DNA from: Schizochytrium sp. TIO01
Taxonomy: Eukaryota > Sar > Bigyra > Thraustochytrida > Thraustochytriidae
Reading direction: 5' to 3'
DNA length: 64,000 nucleotides
Assembly: GCA_004764695.1 (NCBI GenBank)
Contig: SMSO01000006.1
Location: forward strand, 1,158,859 to 1,222,858
Shown here piece after piece: positions 10,456 through 20,822 of this stretch (position 1 is the first letter of the stretch; every line of letters begins with the position of its first letter). The notes beneath the pieces are model-generated. The model searched no databases and was not told where the DNA came from. It saw nothing but the letters and a program-made list of their open reading frames with translations. The translations under genes were made by a program, and so were the position numbers.

Positions 10456-11628
10456 ATGATGTCAGCAACAACGTTGGTGCTAGCTCTTGTTGCGGCAAGA
10501 TTTTTGCATGTGCATCGAAAGAAGTACAACGAGATTGTCTTTAATCCCGCGAGCAGTACATCTAACCGGATTTTTAGGAGCATCAAGAGCATTGCGGAAA
10601 CTTATGTGGCACCATGGTGGGCACCGACTGGTGTTTTTCAGACAATCATTCCAGACATGATCATGACGACTGAAGAGGATCTCGCGAAGATGTTTCGACG
10701 CGAAGAGATTCCTCTTCCTGAGATGAAAAAGCGGGCTGAGTCTACATGCTGCCCTGACGTTGTGCCTGAGGGTCTTGTTTCCCTGGATTGGCTGGACACT
10801 GAGGACAGGGATGGCCCCATTATTCTTCTCGTGCCTGGGCTGACTGGTAGCAGTCGAAGTGGATTTATTCGCCGTGTCGCGAAACAGTTGTACCAAGCAG
10901 GATTCCGGGTGGCATGCTATAACCCTCGAGGCCGAGGCGGCAATGAACTTAAGACTCCGTTTCTCTACAGCGTAGGCTACACCGAAGACCTGCGCCGCGT
11001 TGTGAAGCATATCCGCGAGGAATATCCTCAGGCAAAACGTTTCTACGCCGCTGGATACTCTCTAGGCAGCAATTACCTTGCCAAGTTTGTGGGTGAAGAA
11101 GGTGAGGACTGCTTGCTTGATGGTGCAGCAAGTCTTGCTTGCCCGGTCGACTGCTTGAGCATTTCTCACTCATTAAACACAACCCTAGGTGGTCGTTTGA
11201 TGAACCCTGTACTTGTCTATTTTGTAAAGAAAATGGCAAAGGAATACCGTGATGTGCTTGGACAAGCACCAGACTGGTTCGATTTCGATGGCATGCAAGA
11301 GGCTAAGACAATGCATCAGTTCGACGGCAAAATGACAGCGCCTGCGTTTGGCTTTCCTACTGCTTCTGACTATTATCGCAACTCAAGTAGTGGACTCGTT
11401 TTGCATAAAATTGCGCGGCCAATGCTCTTTGTCTCAGCTCGCAATGATCCCATTTGCCCAGGCTCTAGTATTCACATGGACAACTTTGAGCAAAATGAAA
11501 ATCTTATTTCTGTCCGCACTCAGTCTGGTGGACACAGCATGGATTGGCCTACTGCCACATTGCAGCCCTGGTCTGCTAAGCTCCTTGTAACGTACTTTAC
11601 AACTCTCAATAGCCTTACTAATGAATAA
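10456..11628 (+). CDS. alpha/beta hydrolase, ABHD1/ABHD3 (YheT/EEB1) type, membrane-anchored
   Basis: 390 residues from ATG 10456. A hydrophobic segment at residues ~4-19 (TTLVLALVAARFLHV) looks like an N-terminal membrane anchor. The hydrolase fold shows the oxyanion/HG region ILLVPGLTGSSRSG, the nucleophile elbow GYSLGSN with Ser202, an acid in SARNDPICPG (Asp331) and the histidine in SGGHSMDW (His360). This is a complete Ser-Asp-His triad with the G-x-S-L-G-x-N signature of the ABHD1/2/3 and yeast EEB1/EHT1/YMR210w group. Those enzymes act on medium-chain esters, acylglycerols or phospholipids at membranes; the actual substrate cannot be read from sequence. An alternative start is the next codon (ATG 10459). 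Confidence 0.9.
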   Translation: MMSATTLVLALVAARFLHVHRKKYNEIVFNPASSTSNRIFRSIKSIAETYVAPWWAPTGVFQTIIPDMIMTTEEDLAKMFRREEIPLPEMKKRAESTCCPDVVPEGLVSLDWLDTEDRDGPIILLVPGLTGSSRSGFIRRVAKQLYQAGFRVACYNPRGRGGNELKTPFLYSVGYTEDLRRVVKHIREEYPQAKRFYAAGYSLGSNYLAKFVGEEGEDCLLDGAASLACPVDCLSISHSLNTTLGGRLMNPVLVYFVKKMAKEYRDVLGQAPDWFDFDGMQEAKTMHQFDGKMTAPAFGFPTASDYYRNSSSGLVLHKIARPMLFVSARNDPICPGSSIHMDNFEQNENLISVRTQSGGHSMDWPTATLQPWSAKLLVTYFTTLNSLTNE

Positions 11629-12556
11629 AACAATGAACCTCTTTTCATTTCAATTCTTCTTTTCTAATTTTATAGATGAAAGATCACCTTATCAGTTGAG
11701 AAAGAGAAGAACAAGAAAAGGAAAAAGAAAAAGTCAGCGAAGCAAGGAACCTCGCCTTCTTCGTGGAAAAGCAAGAGAAACATTTGATTCAAATCCATTT
11801 TGTTTTTGTATCATGGTGTACTATTGCTCCATGCTTCACTCGTTGTAAAGACCTTTAATTTTCTGGATTGAACCAAATCAACGCAAATCAATACTAGTGT
11901 TATGTGAAAAGTTGTGTTTAGATTTAAGTGAGGGGGTGGAAGATGAACCAACACACAAGTGGGAATTAACCATAAAAAGAAGTAATAAAAGAACCATATC
12001 AGAAGCGGATAGTTACGAACATTCTCTCTTTAAAAGAGATAACGAGTCAATTTCAGCTGGACTTATACGGTTGAACACTTTTTGGTTCCTTTGCAGAGAG
12101 ACAAGACCATCCATGCTCTTTTAGTTCGCAAGTATACAGAGGGCTCCACCGAAGTAGAGGATCCATCTACACGCGAAAGTACAAGCATGGCAATACGAGT
12201 TTCATGAGCTGGCTCGCTACAGGCAAATGTACTAGTCCACTGTGCAGGTCCACATAGAGAACGCCTATGTTCCGTAAGAAAGAAGATTGCAAACTTTTCC
12301 CGAGACGGCATAAGCATCCAAATCAATTTTGCTTGTTTATTGAAAGAGGATGTAGTTTGTGATAAACGGACTAGAGGAGGGAGCTAGATGATTGTGATAG
12401 TGGTGACGATATGGACTACGCGGAACAGGCTTACTCCATCATGAGGAGGGTTCGAAGGAACCGACCTGATGTGTCCTTGAAGTAAAAATTTATGTGCGCG
12501 CGATCACACAATCGTTCACCTGATAATGAAAGCAGCACCTATCTATGTGAGAGAGC
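11629..12556. other. convergent intergenic region
   Basis: 3' flanks of the hydrolase gene and of the convergent small two-exon gene. Purine-rich around 11690-11760. A minus-strand open stretch at 12063-12326 has no ATG with context and no similarity I recognise. No gene called. Confidence 0.4.
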
Positions 12557-13336
12557 TTAGTTGGTGCGAACCTTCTTCCGCCTCTCACGGCGGCCGTGGT
12601 GGCTGCAAGGGCGCTTTCCGTGGTTTGCCTGTGTCAATTAATTTCGGTCTATTTGTTAGTGAAACTTGTACGTTGCATGCATACTCTTTTTTACTCCTTC
12701 TCAACTGGCTCATTCCTTCATCAATACTCATTGTCAAGACCATACTGCAAAAGTTAAAGTGTTCTAAAGATAATAACTTCTTCATCTTCTTGCACTTGAT
12801 TAGCAAGTGTGGCATGTATGTACAGCAAATATGAAGATTTCGACAAGGATTCTATACTCGGCACATTTTAATAAGAAATGTAGGCCATCACAGAGCATAA
12901 AGCTTGACACCGTACCAAGAGTCCTTCAGGATCTCAGCCGCAATCACTTCAACTTAGCTTCGCCATTTGCGAGTGTATTTGAAATGACCTCTGTAATGAC
13001 ATGTGCAGTTCTATGTAATGCATATATGCCCAACAACATCAACAAATTGACCAATTATTATCACATTGTGCTCATATGTCTTACCTTCTTGGGCTTGCGC
13101 GCGTTACGGTTCATCATCTGGAGAGTATCGGCCTCAGCCACGAGGCCGAAGGAAACCTGCTTCGCCTGGGCAGCCTCGCGGAGGACACGGAGCGCCTGGA
13201 AGTGCTGGGCAGCGCCGCAATCCATGGCGATGGGGGCCTGCATCTGCAGCGGCTGCACGGTCTTGAGGACCGGGGCGGGGGCGCTGCTCACACGCATGGC
13301 AGAGCGGGCGGCGACGGCGGCGGCGGTGCGGAACAT
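12557..13336 (-). CDS. short basic protein with RNARKPKK-ANHGKRPCS motif, probably mitochondrial; two exons
   Basis: Exon 1 is 13336-13085 and exon 2 is 12628-12557, joined in phase 0 across a 456-base GT-AG intron (donor AAGAAG|GTAAGA, acceptor CAG|GCAAAC). The product is 107 aa. It starts MFRTAAAVAARSAMRVSS, an Arg/Ala/Ser-rich amphipathic stretch typical of a mitochondrial presequence. It ends with MNRNARKPKK joined to ANHGKRPCSHHGRRERRKK and a short tail. The junction restores a continuous basic motif, which is strong evidence for the splice model. The highly basic C-terminus suggests RNA or ribosome binding, and a mitochondrial ribosomal or associated protein is my inference. I cannot name the family with certainty. 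Without splicing, the last 23 codons would be missed. Confidence 0.75.
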
Positions 13337-14368
13337 TGTGCAGAAAACGAGGTGATTGCGGAAATGCCTCGCGACCACTGCGACAGCAACGATGGAAATG
13401 AAACAATAGAAAGACAATTAATGACAGCCGTGAAAGAACGGAACGGAACACTTTAGAACAAGCTCACTACGACCACTTAAGAGGCTAATAGTGCATGTAA
13501 TGCAAATTTGCACAGAAAGAACACTGGGCAGCCATCCATACTATGATTTATATTAAGTAGAGAGTCTTAGTCTTAGCGCTGCTATTGCGGACGGTGAGAG
13601 CACGGGCAGTGAGAACGAAATATGGTATTTAGTAAACTATACTAAATTTAGCGTTAATATGGTTGTTGAAATGGGGGCTGTAGGGAGCAGAGGCAGAGCG
13701 CAGTGCATTTATTTATTTTGTGGGGAGAGCAAACAGAAGCACTTTCTTGCTACACAAATAGATGCGTTTGCTTCCATGTAAAGACTCGAGTAAATTGCTC
13801 AGGAAGGAAATTCGAAGACCAGACTTCAAGTTAAATCAAAAGCATAACTGCATGCTAGTGGAGGGAAACATAATTCAACAATTAGTGCTAAGTCTATTTG
13901 GCGTAGCGAACAGAAGAGGATTAACCTCTTTCTCTCACATATAAAGAGAAATTAGTTCTCTTTGTTATACGAGATTTGACGGCAGAGAAGAATTAGTGCG
14001 GAGCAATTCTTTTCTGACTCTCTGTTTGTATATCTTCTATTCTATTTATGTTGTTGGTTTTCGATATTTTCAAGAGGTGCCAAGGTGGTCAGAAAACATA
14101 GGTTATTATTAAAGGAGTAGTAGCAGGTCTAAGAAAGCGAACTAGAGGCTCGATGATTGAGAAATTCATTCATTTGCCTAAATTCAATTTCGCGCTCTGC
14201 AAAATCACACACATGTGACATGCTCGAAGAGAGCCAGGTTTTATAATTTGGCCTTACGCAAATGCAGGAGTGTTGTAGCGTGCATATTCCCATGCGTCAA
14301 TTGAAAGTAATGAATGTGGGGTTAAAATTATCAAGAAAAGGGATGCTCAGGCTGGATTTGCCTACCCT
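13337..14368. other. intergenic, same-strand gap
   Basis: A 1 kb AT-rich gap between the promoter of the small two-exon gene and the stop of the DGQHR gene. No coding or RNA signal seen. Confidence 0.5.
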
Positions 14369-15448
14369 TCAGTTCCACCCATTGTCAAGGCCCAGGAAGA
14401 AGCTGTTCTTGCGAGCCTTGGTGAGCGCGGTTCTGAGCGTCTTCCCACTCTTGACCCTGGCAGACGGCGCCGTGAGCCATTCATCTTCACTTCTTTGGGC
14501 CAGTTCTTCGTTCTTTTCCATGAGCCAATTCATAAGTTTCTCCTCAACCTTCTCTTCCCCGTCTCCACTGGCTACTGCCTCTTGCAGGAGTTTTCTAGCA
14601 TTTTCACTGTCCCATAGTTCCTGTCTGAAGTTGTCCACATTCAAGTGAGGTGGCCTGCACCTGAGTGATGGCTTGAACATTTCCGCAAATTGTTCCGCAA
14701 GTTTCTCGCTCACCCCGTTGATAGCGTCCCTTTCGCCCTCTCTCTCGAGCCCCGCCGCGCCCGGTAAGTCCATTTCTGCTACGGGCTGGCTCTGATTAAT
14801 CTCCGCGAAGAGGTCGTTCACAGGCACGTCGTCGTCACCGCACGCGTAAACCTCTGTGAGTACATGTTTGTCGTCCTCCCATGTGCCTTCTCTGAGCATA
14901 ACCTCAAGACTGCCAACGCGGTGCTGGCCGTCAACAATGCCTCTCTTGTCTGGGGCGTCGAGGTCGAAAATAGTGATAACGCCAGGCAAGCCAAAACGGG
15001 CGTCTGCACGTTTGGCATCCGCGATCTGACGGGCGCGCTCAGGTCTAAAGATGCGTTGTTTCTCCCAGACGGGCACGACGGCTTTGTTCACGAGCTTCTT
15101 GGGCTCCGTCGCAAAAACCTTCTTGTAGCCAAAATCGTGTAGTAACTTGCCATAGATAGGATGGAAGTCCTCCCGACGCCGATCGCGGCGTTCAGCCAAC
15201 AGCTGATCGCGGGCCTCTGCTGTGTTACGTTCCGAGACCTCTAGACGCTCTCGAAGAGACGCAAGCGATGCTCGAGCGGTGGCAGCATCAGCCTCGGCGG
15301 AGGCAAGTTGAGCATGGGCGGAAGCAAGCGCCGCAGAAGCACGGGCTGCAGCGGATTCGGCCTCAGCTCGGAGAGCTTCTAATGCTCGCTTCTCGGCAGA
15401 GACCTCGCCACTGCTCTGGGCGAGGAGTCGAGAGACAGACTTGAGCAT
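14369..15448 (-). CDS. DGQHR-domain protein with N-terminal coiled coil
   Basis: Start taken at ATG 15448 (MLKSVSRLLAQ), giving 359 aa; the upstream open frame begins without ATG. Residues ~15-90 are a very Ala/Glu/Arg-rich coiled coil. From ~95 comes a globular domain with IVDGQHRVGSLEV (DGQHR at 173-177) and FAEINQSQPV (214-223). The DGQHR signature defines a family best known from bacterial DndB (phosphorothioate DNA-modification regulator) and ParB/sulfiredoxin-fold relatives. Eukaryotic members exist and are uncharacterised. The C-terminus (to NGWN) is helical, and TAPSARVKSGKTLRTALTKA looks like a nucleic-acid-binding basic patch. Possible ancient transfer from bacteria is an inference. 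A donor-like GTGAGTAC at 15540-15533 leaves room for an upstream exon. Confidence 0.75.
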   Translation of the reverse strand: MLKSVSRLLAQSSGEVSAEKRALEALRAEAESAAARASAALASAHAQLASAEADAATARASLASLRERLEVSERNTAEARDQLLAERRDRRREDFHPIYGKLLHDFGYKKVFATEPKKLVNKAVVPVWEKQRIFRPERARQIADAKRADARFGLPGVITIFDLDAPDKRGIVDGQHRVGSLEVMLREGTWEDDKHVLTEVYACGDDDVPVNDLFAEINQSQPVAEMDLPGAAGLEREGERDAINGVSEKLAEQFAEMFKPSLRCRPPHLNVDNFRQELWDSENARKLLQEAVASGDGEEKVEEKLMNWLMEKNEELAQRSEDEWLTAPSARVKSGKTLRTALTKARKNSFFLGLDNGWN

Positions 15449-17543
15449 CGGGATTCTTCGGGATGAGACTTCTTTGGATGACGACTCAGTGAACCAAAGA
15501 ACTGGGGAAGAATCGGACGAGGCGGCCGAGAAGTACTCACGAAAGACGAAACAGGTCGCCGACGCTCCCGAGTGTTCTGATTGCAGCTGAAAGCTAAAGT
15601 CTCTGATATCTCCCCGCACACGCGGCTCGAAATGGTTCTGCAAAACTCACTCTTCGTTATCACCGCTCTCGGCGGTTTAATCCAAGCAAGCTCCAGTGCA
15701 GAACCACTCCAACGACAAGCGTAGGGGCAAGGAGGTGCTGGAGACACACGCGAGTCGCCGATACGGCGGACGAAAGTTTGGAGGGCTCTGGCAGGCCAAG
15801 GGACTGCATCAGAATCGAAGGAGCCCAGATTTGCCCATCATCAAATCATTGCTACTGTAGTGCGTACTATGTGCAATGAAAGCGATCATTACCACTTATC
15901 TACTTCTAAAGATAGATGGCAAAATGAAACTTTTATTCCTCTTTCCCACTTCTCGCTTTGCAAGAGACACAGAACCCTTCGCTCTTTCAGGAGATCGAGC
16001 GAGTACGAAAGACCAATGAGCGAGGCCCTCGTTGAGTAATTTCCAAGTCTCCTTCGACGTCTATCGCGATTCCAGTCGATGGACGGGGTGCTATGAAATG
16101 ACGACGACGACGTCCACTTCAACAGGAATTCTGCTGCCTAGTCTCTGGTTTCTTGCATAGCGATAGAGAAATAAAATGTGCGCAGACCTGCTGTGCGCTG
16201 ATGCTTAGATTCAGAGTTTTACCGAAGCCGTCAGAGATCTCGCGGTCGTCAAAGATGATATTCCTGGCAGCACTAAAAAGGCCAATGAGTTCACTTGTAC
16301 AGTTTACATCTGGGAGAGAAAACTATTGTCAAAAGAGCCGCGATGGTTTCGACGATCGATGGGCGACGGTGAATCATGAAGGCAGAACCAGCACTACGTC
16401 GAGTAATGTAAATTACAAATCATAGCAGTGGGGAAGCAATCACTGGCGGAGATGAAATCGACCCATGTAGGTGGGGAAGGGGAAGAACACCTTGTGGGAA
16501 GCGCAGCGAGTGGACACGAAGACATCACGACCACAATGAAAATAGCTGATAAAAGCAAGTCAACCACAGAAGGTTGAAGAGCACTGCCGACTTTCAGAGC
16601 CCAGAATCACAGTGGTCTTTGCAGCAATGCGGAAGGCGTCGCTGTTGGTTAGAGAGGGGTAAGAGGGATTCTTCATTGGAACATTGGAACAAAGAGTGAT
16701 TTTTGTAGCTTGTTTGTTTTTTCAACCTTTTTCTTCAGCGCGTATTCAATATGAAGATGGTCGCCATAGAGGTAGAAACATAAACAGGTGAAGAAAAGGA
16801 ATCAGAGACGATCTCCTCTGATGAGAAGGTCTTCAAATAAGAAAAGGTTGTGCAGAATTTCTCAGTAGGCAGTGGGTAGATACACTCGTCTCCCTTCCTT
16901 CATTTTATAAAAAGTGAGCAAACTAATTAAATTTAAATAAAAAAAAGAAAGGTAATAGCAAAGAGGGAAAACGACAAACGTAAACACTATATGCGATGCA
17001 GGGTCCTCGCGTATGAGGAACTTTAGGTATTCTGTAGAGCGACGATAAAGGCCATTGCTGGGCGGTAGGTAATATTGTCGATATCATGCAGTGTCAAATG
17101 GTGACAACCAGAAACCGTAGGGTTGGGCTAAAGGAGCACACGCAGTGTACCTACCTACCTACCAGTAAATACTATTTCAAGAGGCGACTTGGGAGAATGG
17201 AGACTTTGTTTTTGTTTTTTAATAATCATAAAATTATTAAAATCCTTCCGGTTGATTAGTTCTGCATCGTTTCGCAGGATTGCAAGTGTTATCATGTATG
17301 ATAAGACATCATGTAAGCATAGCATTTGCGTTTAAGTATTCACATACAGTACGCGGAAAACCTTCACAACCAGTTTATGACATGAAAAAAATACGGCATT
17401 CTTGCTTTGTCCAAATGTGGGCGTCGGACTGCAGTGCTGATGGAATGAAAATAAATAAAGCACAACACAACACAACACAACAAATAAAACAAAATAGAAA
17501 TCTAAATACTCATTTATAGTAACAGATTGAAATTTGAGACCTA
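15449..17543. other. 2.1 kb intergenic region
   Basis: Upstream flank of the DGQHR gene and downstream flank of ribokinase. It holds a short CACAA repeat near 17460-17480 and AT-rich stretches around 16910-16960. No open frame with convincing protein character. Confidence 0.45.
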
Positions 17544-18584
17544 TCATACTAATTCTAGGTTATCTCGTACATACGTGTAAGATGCTACACAGCCACGGTG
17601 CTGAATACTGAGAGCGCCAGCATCGCAGGCTAGTGAGGCGGCAGAACAAAGAGCATCATGCGCAAGATCAGAATCGCCTTGCTTTCCATGCAAACGAGCT
17701 AACTCCAATGCAAAAACTCCAGCAAAGCAATCCCCAGCCCCAGTTGTATCTATGACCTTGTCCTTGGAAACCTTAATGCGAGTCGATGCCCATGTGAGCT
17801 TTTCATGAGACGCAACAATAGCTCCAAGTGCACCAGCTGTAAGCACAATAGCTACCCTGTGATCAAGTGCTGCAGCCAATCGTCCTGCTATCCTTTCAAG
17901 AGAAGCTTTAGGGTCACCTGAGTTCTCTACCATATCTTGGTCCATACTCTCAACCTTGAGATGAGCTTGAAGGGTCGTCATAGCTTCAGTCTCGTTTACT
18001 AGCAAAACAGAGCATGACTCAAAGATCTCACGAGGAACATGTGTTCTCGCTGCAGGTGCAAAATTCCACAGGGCCAGCTTGCCCTCCTTTTTAGCCTCTA
18101 ACAAGGCTTTACCAGTGACTTCAAGAGGGATTTCATTTTGGCAGAGTACGAGGCTAGTTTGCTGCCACATATTATTTGTTTCAATAAGCTCTTGCAAGTG
18201 CTGCGTCGAGAGCTCAAAATTCGCACCAGGGTGCACTACAATTGTGTTCTCACCGTGCTTATCCACTGTAATTGCTGCAGACCCAGACCTAATCTCAGAT
18301 CCGAGTTTACGCACTGTGTCGGTATGTACACCGTGGTTAGCTAAGGTTTGCACGAGCACTTGACCTTGGCTATCGCCGCCAACACATCCAAGCATTGCGA
18401 CCCCAAGTTCGCCTTTTAGCTTTTGCGCCCACAAACCTGCCATCGCGGCTTGATTGCAACCCTTTCCCCCAACACCTTCTTCAAAGTTCGCAGCAGACAC
18501 CGTTTCGCCTGGCTTCGGCAGCTCGTCGACGTATCTGAAGCTATCCATGTTCAGGCTGCCCACGATGAGGACAGTTTGCTTCAT
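17544..18584 (-). CDS. RBKS: ribokinase (PfkB family)
   Basis: 346 aa from ATG 18584. It begins VLIVGSLNMDSFRYVDELPK (the N-[ML]-D substrate motif) and has the first PfkB signature GGKGCNQAA (39-47). The NETE motif is at 197-200 and the second signature DTTGAGDCFAG at 279-289, with Asp285 the catalytic base and the GAGD anion hole. These are the ribokinase-specific features: Mg-ATP binding and phosphorylation of D-ribose at O5, feeding ribose into nucleotide and pentose-phosphate metabolism. Length fits the family (about 310-350). No targeting signal, so cytosolic. Single exon. Confidence 0.93.
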   Translation of the reverse strand: MKQTVLIVGSLNMDSFRYVDELPKPGETVSAANFEEGVGGKGCNQAAMAGLWAQKLKGELGVAMLGCVGGDSQGQVLVQTLANHGVHTDTVRKLGSEIRSGSAAITVDKHGENTIVVHPGANFELSTQHLQELIETNNMWQQTSLVLCQNEIPLEVTGKALLEAKKEGKLALWNFAPAARTHVPREIFESCSVLLVNETEAMTTLQAHLKVESMDQDMVENSGDPKASLERIAGRLAAALDHRVAIVLTAGALGAIVASHEKLTWASTRIKVSKDKVIDTTGAGDCFAGVFALELARLHGKQGDSDLAHDALCSAASLACDAGALSIQHRGCVASYTYVRDNLELV

Positions 18585-19871
18585 CGTATTCTAGTGAATA
18601 TATCCGTGCGAGAAACGAAGATCTTTTGCTCTAGCTCCTCGCACGGCGAAGCTCTTTGTGCTTTAGGTCTTCGACACAGCTCAAGGGTACTGGGTATGCG
18701 AAGATTGCCAAGGCAATTCTGCTCGAAGACGGATAAAGTAAAAAATCTTTCAGGTTTTGTTTATTAAACCCTGGAGTTGATTCAATCCGGCTAATCTTTG
18801 CTTTGAGGTTAATTTCAGATATATGAAGTCTCAAACGTTGGAACATTTTCGCCTTGGTAAGGATTGAGCATTGTATACTTATGGGTAGAACTTAAAATAT
18901 AATTTGTTTTTTCTATTGACCTTCACCTTAACATATATAGTTACTGGTTTTGTTAAACAAGACGCTAAATTTAGAACCGGGAAGTCTTATACATCTAACC
19001 TCTTTGGGGGCTTGGCTCCATCGAGACGTATGGATTACATGAAGCGCTTTCTGGATAGGTATTGCCTCCAATGTTAATTGCCAAGGTACAATTTTCATTG
19101 GATTATACGAGAGTGGAGCTAGCTCAATACGGTGTGGCGTTCAATTCAAACGTCGCACAAACTCGAATTTACAAGTGCCGATCGAAGCCACTTTACATGA
19201 CATTGTCCACCAGATTTTCACCATTCTCAATAGTAACCGTTCCCAGATGATTATTATTTATTATGTTGGAGGATAGTGAATGTTAGTACATTTACAACTT
19301 TTAAACTAGTCCAAACTTCTCTTTCCATGACCCAATTTCCAAATACTTTACGAAGTACACTACCTTAAAACCTCTGATTGGACATATTACTATAAATCTT
19401 TACGCTACTTCAGCCTTTTCTCTCGAACAACCACAGCAACGATAACATCAACAGCAACAATATCAGAATCATTGTCATCTGTTTCTTTGAAGTTATGTTT
19501 ATTCTAAACAAAGACACATGGTTTCGGTCCCAAGTCCCTTTGTTCCCTCATTTATATAAACCTATATAATTACTACTAGATAAAAATTGGGTTGTTCATC
19601 GGGTTGTGCAGTCTGCGAGACCCGTGGGTGGCCTGGCGACCACCGCTTGTCATGGTTCTGGGCCTGAGTATTAACTCGCGTGCCAATTCCATCTGAGCGG
19701 AGACGCCAATTCATACGCTGTCCTCTTGAGTAAAGGCAGGGGGCAAGAGTTCCTGCCATCAAGTCGGTCTTGGCCGCATAATCTTTCTGCGTCCGGTTTG
19801 GCTAGTTTCGACTCGTCTCCGGTCTTCGTCCTCGTTTAGTTTCGTCAAATCCACTTTAATCTAGACTCATC
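18585..19871. other. divergent intergenic region
   Basis: A 1.3 kb gap between ribokinase (minus) and RPF2 (plus), holding both promoters. The last ~280 bases before RPF2 are more GC-rich and are probably its 5' UTR. No coding signal. Confidence 0.5.
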
Positions 19872-20822
19872 ATGGGCAAGCCTCTGGTTGGTAAGCGCGA
19901 GCGCGGACATGTGATCCGTCGCCGTAAGGATCGTGAGGCGAAGGTAGAGGAGCGCGAGAAGAAGTGCCTCCTGGTTCGCGGCAACAAGGTTGGTCCTTTC
20001 GGCCTTGAGCTGCTCCGCGACCTCCGTCGTCTGCGTGGGGCTGATAACACGACCTTGTTTTCTCGTAAGAACGATGTCCTTCCCTTCGAGGACGAGACCC
20101 GCATGGAGTTTTTGTGTGACAAGAACGACTGCGGCATTTTCGCGGTGGCCACGCACTCGAAGAAGCGGCCCAACAACATCGTACTTGGCCGCATTTACGA
20201 TAACCAGACACTCGATATGGTGGAGATTGGTGTTACGGGCTACGAGTCCTTCGAGGACGTGCTTAAGCGCACCAAGCTTGCCAAGGCTGTTGGTAGCCAG
20301 AGCGCCGTGATGTTTCTCGGTGATGACTTTGACAAGAACCAGGACATGCAGACTGTGCGCAGCATGTTGCTCGACCTCTTCAGGGAGCGCCAGGTTGACC
20401 AGGTTGACCTCACCACGCTCGACCACATTGTCTGCTGCAGTGCTGTCGATAACAAGGTCTACATCAGAAACTACGTTGTTGCTTTTGCACCCGACGCCAG
20501 CAAGAGTTCCAACGAGAACACAAACAAGGATGAGCCCAAACGTGTGGGTGTGGTTGATGTGCTTGGTCAACGCATTCCCAACCTGCAGCTCATCGACATG
20601 GGGCCAAACTTCAACTTCGTCGTGCGTAGGACACGCCTCCCGAGCCCTCAGCTCGAGAAGCTTGCCGTGCGCCAGGCCAAGTCTACACGCGGATTCAAGA
20701 AGGTCAAGAACGTCACTCACGACGCTCTGGAAGGCAAGATCGGCCGCGTGCACATGAAAAAACAGGACACAAACAAACTCGTCACGCGCAGCCGCTTCAA
20801 GAAGGCACTCAAGCGCAACTAA
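19872..20822 (+). CDS. RPF2: ribosome biogenesis protein RPF2 (Brix domain)
   Basis: 316 aa from ATG 19872 (context ATCATGG). A basic N-terminus (GKRERGHVIRRRKDREAK) is followed by a Brix domain from ~30 to ~240. Conserved blocks include HSKKRPNNIVLGRIYDNQ, MFLGDDFDKNQDM and IDMGPNFNFVVRR, and the C-terminal tail has GRIHM-like GRVHMKKQD and a KKALKRN end. These match RPF2, which with RRS1 brings 5S rRNA, uL5 and uL18 into pre-60S particles in the nucleolus. GC3-rich codons fit a growth-related gene. The antisense strand is also open for its whole length, a by-product of codon bias. Confidence 0.96.
   Translation: MGKPLVGKRERGHVIRRRKDREAKVEEREKKCLLVRGNKVGPFGLELLRDLRRLRGADNTTLFSRKNDVLPFEDETRMEFLCDKNDCGIFAVATHSKKRPNNIVLGRIYDNQTLDMVEIGVTGYESFEDVLKRTKLAKAVGSQSAVMFLGDDFDKNQDMQTVRSMLLDLFRERQVDQVDLTTLDHIVCCSAVDNKVYIRNYVVAFAPDASKSSNENTNKDEPKRVGVVDVLGQRIPNLQLIDMGPNFNFVVRRTRLPSPQLEKLAVRQAKSTRGFKKVKNVTHDALEGKIGRVHMKKQDTNKLVTRSRFKKALKRN

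Noticed and set aside
12063-12326. Minus-strand 87-codon open frame
   Set aside because: No ATG context, no recognisable domain, and it lies in the 3' flank of the two-exon gene.
12441-12465. GGTTCGAAGGAACC, reminiscent of a tRNA T-arm
   Set aside because: It is a local hairpin with a three-base loop. No acceptor, D or anticodon stems can be drawn around it.
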